Origin: Amyelois transitella
Taxonomy: Eukaryota; Arthropoda; Insecta; Lepidoptera; Pyralidae
Length of the DNA: 64,000 nucleotides
Direction: 5' to 3'
Assembly: GCF_032362555.1 (NCBI RefSeq)
Contig: NC_083510.1
Coordinates: forward strand, 9,637,501 to 9,701,500
Shown: positions 11,701 through 22,793 of the stretch, in pieces
Position numbering within the stretch: position 1 is the first letter of the stretch
Layout of the letters: the number at the start of each line of letters is the position of its first letter
Translations under genes and position numbers: made by a program
The notes under the pieces: generated by a model
What the model was told of the DNA's origin: nothing
What the model saw: the letters and a program-made list of their open reading frames with translations, nothing else
The model's database searches: none

Positions 11701-12914
11701 TGTCTTTATCGCTTACGGGGTATTTGGAGCTAACAGTCTCGCAAAGACTGAAAGGCCACGTTCAGCAGTATGGCTTAATGATGGAATTAGAATTCAAATA
11801 GTGACAGGATGTTAGCCCATCGCCTAAAAAAAGGATCCCATGTTAATTCCTACCCTTATTAATGTTGTTAATCAATAACATCGCCCTGTTGGGATTTTCA
11901 GACATTAATGTCTCATCAAGATTTCTTCATCGGAACCGAAAAGAGAGCACATGCCTTATAAATTTCATAAATAAATGATATCCTGATTGTTGTCTCCCGG
12001 GGAAGAGTCAGATATTACACGAAGCGAATCCCGCTTGACCTCAGTTTCAATTTCAACAGGGGCGAATGTACTTAACAGCTTAATACTCGTACATTCGCCC
12101 CTTACTTGGACGGAAAGATGGCCCTACCCTCGCGCGGCGTTTCTATCGCTATCCCGTTTCACGTCATAATAAAGAGCGAAACAGCGATAGTTTTTGATAT
12201 TAACGGCGCGTGCTACGGGGGCTGTTCTAAACATTGATCGTTTTGTAACCCCTTTAGGTAAAGAAACTTCGCGACGTCTTACGCCTGAAAGCCATCGCCA
12301 GTTACTACATAAAGACACTATTTCTATGGAAAATTTCAGAAACATCCAAAAAATATTGGGAGACAAAACCTAGTGTTCTTTTTCAAACAATGGTGGCGAT
12401 CCTTCGGGATGCAATAGAAAAGAAAAATATTCAGTATTTCTGGCACAAGGAACATAATTTGATCAAGGATCTTACCGACAAGGACAGGGAGGACTATGTA
12501 TGTAAACTAAAACCTGTTTTAGATGGCATTAAAAATAATGAAATGGAAGCAGTATTAAATGGATTATTGACTAAAGCAGAACAGGTACAGTTTAAGAGGC
12601 AAGATTTTTATCAAAAACTTAACGGTGGAGCAGCTACAACTAGTAAGGCACAGGCGGCAAAGCCATCTCAGGTAGACCGTGAACTTGTCCATACGTTAAT
12701 GAGTAAAATAGATCAGTTAACGTCAAAAGTAGACAAAATTAGGGAGGAAATGAGCAAGCTGAAAGTGGGGAATGATTTGAAAGAGGAATTCTTGAATATT
12801 GTTGGTGATGTGGACGAGATTTCTGATGAGATCGAAGATTTGGGGTACGATGTGGATTACTCGCCGAAGCGGCTCAAGATGCCGGATGGATCGGGAAGAA
12901 CTCCAAAATACTAA
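8770..12914 (+). CDS. cGLR-B: cGAS-like receptor (Mab-21 nucleotidyltransferase) with C-terminal coiled coil
   Basis: Exons: 8770-8943, 10823-11298, 11501-11663, 12258-12914; all phases close to give 489 aa. The core starts C-A-G63-S64-V-Y-D, then E76-Y-D78-M-D80, with the third acid in L-D-V-D200-L-V-P-V, so the metal-binding set is complete. The Mab-21 helical part includes K-K-L-R-D-V-L and A-S-Y-Y-I-K-T-L-F-L-W, close to cGLR-A. After about residue 385 it has an Ala/Thr/Ser linker, a heptad-like helix (about 411-441, L-M-S-K-I-D-Q-L-T-S-K-V) and an acidic tail, all absent from cGLR-A. There is no transmembrane segment, so it is probably soluble. Intron 1 carries a GC-rich insert (9080-9905) and a hairpin (10234-10279). 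AATAAA at 13129-13134 is the likely polyadenylation signal. Product and ligand cannot be read from sequence. Confidence 0.87.
9080..9905. mobile_element. GC-rich insert in cGLR-B intron 1, probably a degenerate retroelement piece
   Basis: This block is much richer in GC than the intron around it. It has short CACACA runs, GGCCGGCCGGCC and a long stretch without AT-rich tracts. Frames on both strands are open only over about 100 codons and show no domain I recognise. Composition and abrupt edges suggest transposon-derived sequence, perhaps the untranslated part of a non-LTR element. Confidence 0.35.
10234..10279. repeat. 19-bp hairpin in cGLR-B intron 1
   Basis: The arms at 10234-10252 and 10261-10279 are inverted copies (ATTGGCCAC...CATTGTTA) with one mismatch and an 8-base loop. 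The stem is shorter than usual for a microRNA precursor, so it may be a mobile-element fold-back. Confidence 0.45.
11720..11858 (-). repeat. SINE copy 3 (partial)
   Basis: In cGLR-B intron 3. GAGCTAACAGTCTCGCAAAG through TAGCCCATCGCCTAAAAAA matches the central and 3' family blocks. The 5' part is decayed. Confidence 0.65.
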
Positions 12915-13172
12915 TGTCGCTACTTATGATGAAACAATTACTTTGTGCCATCAACACGGTCAAAGAGTCATCAATACACGTTTTATTTAACACTGAAATA
13001 TTTTTTTATAATAGGTAAGATCATCCGAATATTGTAACTTGAAAATTTATTCCAAGAATTTTTTCTACATAAAAGTAATTTTAATAATGCACCTATTGCT
13101 TTTATTTTATGTAAATCAATTATTTTCAAATAAACAATGAATCATTTATTGCTTCATATGATGGCTTGATAT

Positions 13173-13385
13173 GATGCCGTGTGATCTCCGGCGCTGTAGA
13201 ATACTTCATCTCTTTTCTATGTATGTCGTAAAAGGCGACTAAAACATAAACTTGAGTTTCTTATTTAAGGCGATGGGCTAGCAACACAGCTGTAACTATT
13301 TTAATCTCATTAGAAAGTGATCTTTAGGTTTTGAGACTGTTGGCTCTGCAACCCCGTAATAAATAAAGACGTAGTTATATCTACG
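13173..13385 (+). repeat. SINE copy 4
   Basis: Starts GATGCCGTGTGATCTCCGG, then GTCGTAAAAGGCGACTAAAA, GGCGATGGGCTAGCAACA and TGAGACTGTTGGCTCTGC. Diverged but in the full family block order. Confidence 0.7.
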
Positions 13386-15688
13386 CAAGAGAAAGAAGAA
13401 AACGCACAAAATATAAACTATTGTAAATCGAATCAGTACTCAAATTGAAAAACTTTCATTTTGAAGCAAAATTTTGTATATGGCATCCAGCAGTGTAAAA
13501 AAACCTTTACTTCGCCATATATTACCAAAAATTAACGTCTTTGCAAATTTATCATTTTTGGTAAATCACTTCTGCATCGCAATTGCAAGTAATTTCATGT
13601 TATAAAATACAGTGGTAAAATACAATATTAATAATACACAAAAAGAAATTTTTAACTACATTGAATTTTGTTTTTATAGAAAAAAAAGATAAATATGTTA
13701 CAGCCATAAACGCACCATAAAACATAAACGTGCACGTACGTATTTACTAAAAGAATAATCGATTACACGCTATACATAGAATCGAGTTCACTGAGGCGTC
13801 TTTATTGAGCGCTGTTTATATTTTGAAAATTATATTTATGTAATTTCTAGTTGTAATAGTAACCATTTATCATACATACACGTGCCAACACATAAATATA
13901 TCAATTGAGTACAATCAAAGTGTGTCTCACTGTATATGCCTTTATACCCACGAACGTAATTTTATGTTTCAGTTCTAGAAGATATCTAGACCTAGATAAG
14001 AATAATTACTGATGTATAAAGAAGTAAATCTATTTAAATAATAAGTATTTTCCACAATTCTTCATTCATCGTTGAGGAGTACGCAAAATTTCAAATTCTG
14101 TGGTTCTACTCGCTCAAAATGATTGTAGAAATGATTTAATAATTCTCCGTTCTTCGTGATATTATTTCAAGAAACGATGTCGCTTACACGATCACAAAAG
14201 ATATGTGCGGTACAGATCCACATGCTTTGAGATATCTATGTGTTGTTCCGAATGTACTAACCAACACTGGAAAGCCAGCACGCACTGGCAACACTATTAT
14301 CCATTATTACAATGTGCAGTCGAAGCGGGTATTTTTTTTTTATTACACACTAGTGACTTTCTATAGTTGACCAACGCGTGAGCCTAATTTCTGAGACTAA
14401 AATTCTCTTAAGACCGGCAAGTTTACATAATGCAAAAAAATAAAATAAATAAATTAGTCTCACGCAATATTAACTTATTTAGTTTAGCTAACAATATGAG
14501 ATAAGTATAATTATATTATCATTTTATTATTATATTTAATATAACGCTAATTTATCAGGGAATCTAAATAGTCTAATAAAGTATTTAAACGATAATAAAT
14601 ATGGCCGCTGAAAAATATAATTTCGTTTAGTAGAACTACCGGATAACATAAACCATAGAAATGTAAAAAAAATGATGTGACAATATATGTATAATATATT
14701 TATCAGCTGCCATATTTTGATTATATTTGTATGAATTGGATATGGCAACATTATTATAGCATTTTCATAAATTTCCTATTTTCAGTTGTTGTTAGAGATG
14801 CCCACTTAATACGGTCCCTAAAAAACCTGAATGCCAAATTTCATCTTTTATTTAAACTTTGCATTATCTGTTATTCAATGACTTGTGCTTATATTTTTAA
14901 CTTTTATAATTATTTAGCTGGCATTTTAGAAAAATTGGGCAATGCTTAATTGATATTTAGTTAATTATTTAATAAATAGGGATGATCTAAAAGTTAAACA
15001 GAACAAAAAAACAATGATAGGTGTCTTAAAAGCTATGGTCAAAGCATACCCCGGGCTCCTCTCCAGAGAAGTGAGGATGCAACCAGATCTAAAGCCAGAA
15101 GGAAGAAAGTTTCATATAAGCAAAATTCAATTGACTCGTGATCAACGTGGAGGATGGTCTTACAGGTATTCGTATTGGGTCCCATAAATTTTAATGAATA
15201 ATAGCATTATTTCGCATATTCTTTAACCCTTTTTAATTTTGAAAAGTGATTATGACGTCTTTTAACTGCCGGCAAAATGTATAGGCCTCGAACCCGAGTG
15301 AAAGAAGAAACTTGACCCATTTTCAATTTTATTTGAATGTTGCCACATCCATTACGACGCATAACCAAGCTTTTTAACGACCAACATCATCCCTTTACTC
15401 ACATTTACATTAACTTTTTACATCTCCACTGCTAACTAGAAATTAACATAAGTCGAATATAATTTGGTAATTTTTAGTGATTACATGTTACGATACAATC
15501 ACTGTCGCCTTTTAACAAATAAATTGGAATAATTGTCATATTTGTGATTCAACACTGAGTTTCATATTTCTGTAACATTATTCTTTATATATAGATATTT
15601 GAATATACATTTTACACAAAGCTATAGAAATGGGTCACAGAAATCAGAAAATAAAAAAAACCAGTTAAATCAGTGCGAGTCTAAAAGA

Positions 15689-16025
15689 AAAGGCGTAGTT
15701 TCTTAATACTTTCGAATATAGTACAAAGTATTGTTATCGAGAGAGCTTAATTGGAAATATATATAAAATTTCTTATAATTCAATTTAAACTCCAATAAAA
15801 ATCCTCCATATACCACAAACTGTATGTATAAGTATTTCGTAAAAGTCAAATTAAAAGGGATTATTAAGTTATTATTAGTTAGCATTAAATAATTTTTATT
15901 TTAATTAATTAAATATACCTTTACAAATGGTCAGACAATGAAATCTTTCTGTGTTTGTTAATAAGGCACAGTTCGTATATAGCCATTTAGAAGTTTTTTT
16001 TTATTGTAGTAGAAACTACGCCTTT
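15689..16025. repeat. Inverted-repeat element, about 340 bp
   Basis: Perfect 15-bp arms lie at 15689-15703 (AAAGGCGTAGTTTCT) and 16011-16025. The interior is AT-rich without an ORF. A further TTTTCTACGCCTTTTT lies at about 16080. It is MITE-like, with no clear target-site duplication. Confidence 0.4.
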
Positions 16026-16167
16026 CGTTATATTATCAGGCGCTCTTAAGAAACTGTTGACATACAAATAAACGTATGTTTTCTACGCCTTTTTATATCA
16101 AAATTATACAAATACTTATCTTTATTATAGAATATAGATAGGTAGCATAGTGGTAAAATTTTATAGT

Positions 16168-16700
16168 AAAAGTCGCGATTGGTCCGATTCGCAATTAGTC
16201 CAATGTTAAAAATATGTCCAAATCGTTACTCGTTCAAGTTGTGATTGGTTCAAAATAGCAATGTTGCTTGCCTGATTATATTGTGGTCCTAAAAAAAACA
16301 AATGAATATACTATAAGTTTGCCCCGACCCACTTACACATATCGAACAAAAAATATTTGGTAAAAATTCGATTTAATTTTCCTTACAAAAAAAGATTTCA
16401 TTCAAGTAAGTATTATGCTTTGAAATAATAATATTAGATGTGCGAAATTGCAATTTATAAAATTTCTGACTCAAAACCAAGGTTGACAACCAAGGTACTT
16501 CGAAAATTTTTGTATAAAACAAAATTGTGCCAATTATGTGTCATTGTGTTCGTCAAAGAACGCGCACCACGGAAAAATGTTATGTTGGAATAGATTCGAA
16601 TTGGCTCGATCGCGATAAAGGTGATTGGGCAAATGCGAATTGGACCGCTCGCGGAATAGGCGATTAGACCAAATGCGAATTAGACCAATCTCGCTTAACC
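16168..16700. repeat. Fold-back element with imperfect repeated arms
   Basis: The left block (16171-16260) has GATTGGTCCGATTCGCAATT and related words. The right block (16590-16700) has inverted, tandemly varied GCGAATTGGACC and GCGAATTAGACC words. By eye, about 21 of 27 positions match between outer arms. There is no ORF. It resembles foldback-type elements. Confidence 0.4.
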
Positions 16701-17818
16701 TAATTTCGCATGAATCTATTTTGAGCGGGAAATTATTAAACGTTTCAATCCTTATTTGTTGCAGCTATTATTTCGCGTATTGTAATACAATATTCCCTAT
16801 TTCAAACGTATCGAACTATGAAATGTATTGACAACTAAGATGTTATCTGCAATCTAGTTGTGTATGATCGTGTGAATGGCCGCTTTAGGGTCGATTTATA
16901 CTACCAGAAACTCATGGTCCAATTGTATAGCGAAACCAGTATAACATATTTTGACGAAACACTCATATGAATAAAAATTATATATAAAAACAAAAAAAAT
17001 TACAAAACGATACATATAAGAGTTAGTAACTTGGTAAAGTTTCTCCTATTTTAAAGTCTTGAATATAACAGATACAATTTTACATACATAAAATTTTTAT
17101 ATTTTATATATATTAACTACATTTAGAAAGGAAATTGTTCCATTTATAGCATCACTTCACACATATGCTACATGCTTGTATATACTTTTTATTTATATTA
17201 TATTATCTAGCTTTATTAAATGACAAACTTGTGACAAGTACAGCACACAAAATTAATTATATAATAAAAATTAACCATGATCTTTCTGCGTAGTATAAAA
17301 TCGTACGTCGCACCTAATATTATCCACTAGTGTTCAGTACTCGTGAAATCATGTCTTAGTCCATTTCTATGGGATAAATCATACAATTCAGTGCACCATT
17401 AACATATTTTCTCAACCAATGTGTGCTGGTATTTTGAATTCTATTAATTTTGACAGATCATAATTAGGTAGTGTATCACCATCAGTAAGTTGGTTAAAGA
17501 TTCATCCCTCAAACTTGCTGTAATAAAGGTTCCTTTGCCTTATCCAAAAAGCCGTTTAACATTTAAATCATTTATGACCGATGAAACAAAGCGAAATAGC
17601 AATTTGTTTTTCATATTTCCTCGTTGAACAACACACTTTTCACCAGTACATAAATAAATAAGAGCGTACAACCAATCCGCTGAGCTTTCAATTATTATAT
17701 TGCCAATTTTTGTGTTGCCAACACCAATCACTTCATTGTGCAAATAATCCCATAGAAATGCGTGGTGTCGAAGCGTATACCGGTGATAGGGAGGCGACTA
17801 CGTTCCGAATTTGGTCGA

Positions 17819-20800
17819 TTAGCGCGCGCTACCAGACTTACTGTGCTGGATAAGCCATTGCAGTGTGATATCGATATTGTCCTTCTCCTTGCACGAGATC
17901 GAATAACAGCATATTTCACGGTCCTGTATCGCCGATAGATTCCTGAAAATTAAATTTATGTTTCATTTTTTATGTCTGTCACGGCTCCCCAACTTTCGGG
18001 AGCCATTCCGAAGTGGGGAACCCAACGAGGGGCACTGCGGGATAGATTTTGAACAGTGCTGGCCTCATTTGAAATAAATTATCTTATCTAAAATAAACGA
18101 CCATTATAAACGTTCTACATTAAATAACCAGTTAATATTACAAGCAATTTAATGAACTAGTACAACTGCGATCATTACTGAACGTGGACACTTTAAGCAA
18201 TAATAGCATACTAACGTGGAAAGAAAATATCAAATTTAACTATACTAGCCCAATAAATCGCTTGTAATATTATCTAGTAATTTTATGAGGAACATTTATA
18301 GTTTTCGTCTTTCTCTTCATTAAACGGCTTTTCTGCTATTTTTCCTCTTGTTCCAAGGCTTTACTTCAAAATGGGAGGTTGATTCTTACTCAGTTGCACC
18401 GTGTGATTCATTAATGACAGATCAACATTATTCCGTCAGCCTGGATGTTAAACCGGGGGAGCAAGTACACACGCTCCATTCCATACAAACTTAACACAAA
18501 TACATAAAATGCTTCCTTTCAGAGGAAAGGCGGATACACTTGTTGAAGCTCCTATCCATCCTCCTTTGTGCCGCATTAACGCAATGCACGCGTCCGAATA
18601 TGTTTTTTTTTTACTTTTCGATTTTCGAATTATAGTCAAAATTTTATTCAAAAACAGATCCGTATTTTTTTTATTTAAAAATCCCAAAAAAAATAATCGA
18701 CACTACAAGACAACACTACATCTTTCCACTTAATCTGTGCTTGCTCGATTGAACAATCGCCTTTTTTAAAGTAACCTTAAATACGACTCACATCCTCTCT
18801 ATGAGGCCGTGCTCGTCCAGCGCGTCGGGCAGGTCCCGCTTGTTGCCGAGCACCAGCACGGGGATGCCGGTCAGCTGCTGCTTCTCCAGCAAGCTGTGCA
18901 ACTCGTTGCGAGACGCCTCGATCTTGTCCTGGTCGGCGGCGTCTACCATGTATCTGTTGAACGGAACATAGGAACTTCTATAAACTATATATTTGTACTA
19001 GCTGTGCCGGCAAACGTTGTTTTGCCATATAAATATTTCTTAAGTAATTAAAAAAAAATGTTAAGGGTGGACAACCCTTAACACTTAGGGGTATGAAAAA
19101 TAGATGTTAGCCGATTCTCAGACCTATTGAATATGCATGCAAAATTTGGTTAAAATCGGTAAAGCCGTTTCGGAGGAGTACGGAGACAAACATTGTGACA
19201 CGAGAATTTTAATAAGAAGAAGAAAAAGATTAGAGTATCAGCTCGCCACGACTTCGTCCTTAGAACACGATTGCGGGGGACGGGACGCGGGGCGTGGGGA
19301 GGAACTGGCCGTCGACTCGACTCACTCTCTCATCGCTAGCAAAAGACGTTACGCGCGTACCATTATATTAAATCTTGTATACATTTTAAATTCATCAATT
19401 TTCTTCACACATACAATTCACATACAACATACATATCCTACAACTTAATAATATGAAACTACTAGCTGTGCCCGCGACTTCGTCCGCGTGGAATAGTTAT
19501 TTTGGGCATCATATTTATTTTTGCAAACATCCTCCTCGGCTTTATCAATTATAGCTGCTAATTGTTATGCGACTTGGCGACGACTTGGCCCACTTCATTA
19601 CCCGCGACGGAACGGAGACCGTATAGTGAGATGAGAGGACTTTGCCCAGTAGTGGGATCTTACAGGCTGATACTTTACTTTACTTTAAAATAGTAATATC
19701 TTCTAAGATGTTCATTGAAATTAAGCGATATCAAAGACAGTTGTGTTTACAATTAAATACTCATAATCAACAAAAATCTTAAAAGATAGACATAATCAGT
19801 TTAAAAGTAGGTAAGAGGTAAAAACAGACAAACATACAAAGGAAGTATTGTAAGTCGAATGATACCTATCTATATGTAGGAAGTAGGATAGAGCAGGGCG
19901 ATCGAAAGATGCGGGGTGAGGGGGGTCGGCGGTCAGGCGGCCAGTACATTGTTTTACTATATCTTTGTTGGTTTGCGCAGCGTTCGCGTGGAAAGCTCGC
20001 AGATGGCCGACTCATTCAACGTTCACCTGCATTGTTGACGTTTCCCGTAGGAAATCCGGGATAAAATGTAGCCTATAGCCTTCCTCGATAAATAGACTAT
20101 CTAACAGTGAAAGAATTATTCAAATCGGTTCAGTAGTTTCTGAGATTAGCGCGTTTAAACAAACAAACAAACAAACAAACAAAACAAACTCTTCAGCTTT
20201 ATAATATTAGTATAGATATACAACGTACTTATAAAATTTACTTACACTATAGCGTTGACTCCCCGGCAGTACCTTTCCCACATAGATCGGAACCGTGGCT
20301 GGCCACCGATGTCCCAAACCTAAAAAATATATAACTTAATAAACAAAGCCATATAATTAATGTAAGTAAGTAAGTAAGTAAGTAAATGCTTTATTGTTCA
20401 CTAAAGGAGTACATTACAAATAAAAACAGTACAGTACAAAGGCGGGCTTATCCCTAAGTGGGATCTCTTCCAGCCAACCTGACAGTAATAGGATCATAAA
20501 CAAAATTGAGGCAAGGGTGAACAACAGTTCTTTTACTAGAATTATCTAAGGATAAGACACAACAATTATATACGTAAAATACAAATAAATAAATAAAGAA
20601 AATATATAAATATGTATATATTCTAAATAAATAAAATAAAATGTAAAGATTAATGTAAATAAAAATTCGCGTTCCCGTAAGAATATCAGGGAATCCTTTT
20701 TCTACACATGCGCTTTGGAAGCGGTAGTAGATATAATAAGATTTAAGTTATGTTACGACAATAGTTGATACCTTGTATCCAATTTTGAAAATAAAAATAT

Positions 20801-22793
20801 TCTATTCTGAAGCAAACTCTCTTAGTGCTCCCTTAGACCACATAATTGATTTGCGAATTGGGCATTGCATGTCAGTTATTCAGACAGACATATGTATAGA
20901 CCAGCAACCCGACCCGTTCTTTAAAAACTTACAAAAACCGTGAACAACGATGTAGTATTTTGTATGTTGTGACTGGTCATAAGAACTAACATAAATGTAA
21001 TCACGTTTATATCCACTGTGAGGTAGACAAAGCCAACAGTCCTGAAAACTGAAAGGCAACGTGTAGCTGTATGCTAATAAGAAAATCTGTTTGAAATTTT
21101 AAATTAGATACTATTTCAAACTTCAGATTAACATTGTAAATGTCTTTCTTGTGTAACCAGGACAAAGTTTATTGTACCACAGACCCCGACTCTCTGACTA
21201 ACATATACATAGAAATAGATTTATTTCCAAAATAGGATACAAGGATAGGACTTTATGACGTCAAAATAACTTAAGTATAATTAAATCTTATTATTGAAAC
21301 AGTTGATCTTGCATAAGTGTGTAAGGATTGTGTCAAGTAGAAAGATGTAGTCACTGCCTAACCCTCCAGGAAAAAAAAAGATTTATGTAGGCATATGTTT
21401 GTTATAAAAGAAAGACTAAAAACCTTATTCACCTTAATTGTGACATTTCCTTTAGTTATTTTCCGCATGTTGAAGCCCACTGTTGGAATCATGTCTTCAC
21501 TAAATTGACCCGACTGAAATATTGAAAATCATGAAATAATGTTTAAAAACCATACCAACTAATATTATAAATGCGAAAGTATGTCTATATTATTGTCTAT
21601 ATTAGTGCCGTGTGGATCCCAGCACCTTTCCCATGGAAGTCATAATATGCAACTATGATATAGGTTTACAAGCTTGGAATTCTTCTTTTAGGGTGATAGG
21701 CTAGCAACCTGTCACTTTTTGAAACTCAATTCTATTGTTAAGCCAAACAACAGCCTTTCAGTCTCAAGACTTTTGGTTTTGTTTACCTCGCAAGGGATAT
21801 AGTCGTCATTATATGTATCTATATATGTTATTCCAGGTTTTATGCTACACATGTACTAAATTTCTACAAAATCCATATAGGTTTTCTATAAAAGAGTAAC
21901 AAACACACATACATATCCATACATCCTTACAAACCTTCCCATTTTTAATATTAGTAGAATTAGTGTTTGAAGTTTTTTATTATAATTATTATCAATAACC
22001 TTCTGACAGAATGATAAGTGGACAAAACTAATTGTTTGGTCGGTGTGTTTAAAGATAAGATAGGTCTGTCAACACACCAAATGTACACTTGAAATAGTAT
22101 CTGTTAATATTTTGACATTGTGCTTTTGGGCATTTATGATAGGTCATTGACACTACTAGCAATAAAAAAAACTTCAGGAAAACAAAAATAAACCATACAT
22201 GTATATGTTATAAGTATTTATAATCTTTATTAGAGTTAGATTTATTATTTCTTTAGACTTGATAAATTATTAAATAATTAAGTTGAGATGTACTATCTTT
22301 AATCCATCAGATATTTGAAATAAAAAAGTACAATGTTCTTATCTTTGCATGGTCCCAGTTGCTCTCTCCGAGGTGTGGGTTCAGCAGAAACTTTCTCTAG
22401 CAATTTCTTATATAAGTGAACATACACTAGCGTATTTTATGATCTCTTGAGTAATAAGTGATTTGGATGCACCGATAAACAGCGGCAGCATGAGTAATGC
22501 GGGCACAAAACAACAGCAGTATGTCACACATAAATTTTTACCAATTGGAATCAAACTCAAAATTTTCACATTCACACATCCTAACACGGCTAACACACTT
22601 ATTTGTACATGAGTAAAAATACAAAGGTATTCCTTAGTAATGCAAAAAAATGTTTTCTGAAAATACTAACAGCAATGACGTTAACAAAAGTTGTTTTCCC
22701 TGAATACTGTAATCCCACGAGTGTAAGCTCCATTTCTTCTTTCCAGAACAAACTTTTAATCCAATCAAGAATACGATTGATCAAAGCTAACAT
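17819..22793 (-). CDS. Arl8: ADP-ribosylation factor-like protein 8 (Arl8 small GTPase)
   Basis: Exons (minus): 22671-22793, 21433-21513, 20246-20319, 18792-18953, 17819-17942; phases close to give 187 aa, against 186 in vertebrate ARL8. It begins [11 protein letters not shown] with an amphipathic helix and no myristoylation Gly, as in Arl8. GTPase motifs: P-loop G-L-Q-Y-S-G-K-T (27-34), switch I Thr in I-P-T-V-G-F-N, W-D-I-G-G-Q (G3), N-K-R-D (G4), S-I-S-C-K (G5). Arl8 localises to lysosomes and recruits kinesin through its effectors to move them outward; it also serves axonal transport. Introns carry repeats at 18996-19215, 19453-20219, 20358-20560 and SINEs at 20995 and 21604. The exon structure is intact with no broken motif, and the assignment is secure. 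Confidence 0.96.
18996..19215 (+). repeat. Moth dispersed repeat (ACTAGCTGTGCC...family)
   Basis: Begins ACTAGCTGTGCCGGCAAACG, contains TTTGGTTAAAATCGGTAAAG and GGAGTACGGAGACAAACA, and ends near TGTGACACGAGAATTTTAA. This start/end style is common to short moth repeats. It lies in an Arl8 intron. Confidence 0.55.
19453..20219 (+). repeat. Moth dispersed repeat, longer copy
   Basis: Starts ACTAGCTGTGCCCGCGACTT and runs to AAATCGGTTCAGTAGTTTCT, an (AAAC)n tract at about 20158-20185 and the end motif TATAATATTAGTATAGAT. Probably a non-autonomous retroelement or the 3' end of a LINE, in an Arl8 intron. The middle contains unrelated GC-rich sequence. Confidence 0.55.
20358..20560. repeat. AAGT tract plus LINE-like 3' end
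   Basis: (AAGT)n at 20360-20383 is followed by AAATGCTTTATTGTTCAC and GCGGGCTTATCCCTAAGTGG. I recognise this arrangement as a common moth LINE 3' end read in reverse. No ORF. Confidence 0.4.
20995..21090 (-). repeat. SINE copy 5 (3' part)
   Basis: TCACGTTTATATCCACTGTG and AGACAAAGCCAACAGTCCTG match the 3' family blocks. In the Arl8 intron. Confidence 0.55.
21604..21832 (+). repeat. SINE copy 6
   Basis: Begins GTGCCGTGTGGATCCCAGCA, then GGGTGATAGGCTAGCAACCT and CAAGGGATATAGTCGTC. Full order, moderately diverged, in an Arl8 intron just after a TAATATTATAAATGCGAAAG repeat end. Confidence 0.7.

Larger units (their letters stand above)
12915..17818. other. Intergenic region between cGLR-B and Arl8
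   Basis: Contains the cGLR-B 3'UTR, SINE copy 4 and two inverted-repeat elements (15689-16025, 16168-16700), in otherwise AT-rich sequence with no coding-quality ORF. The segment 17000-17818 is probably Arl8 3'UTR and flank. Confidence 0.5.
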
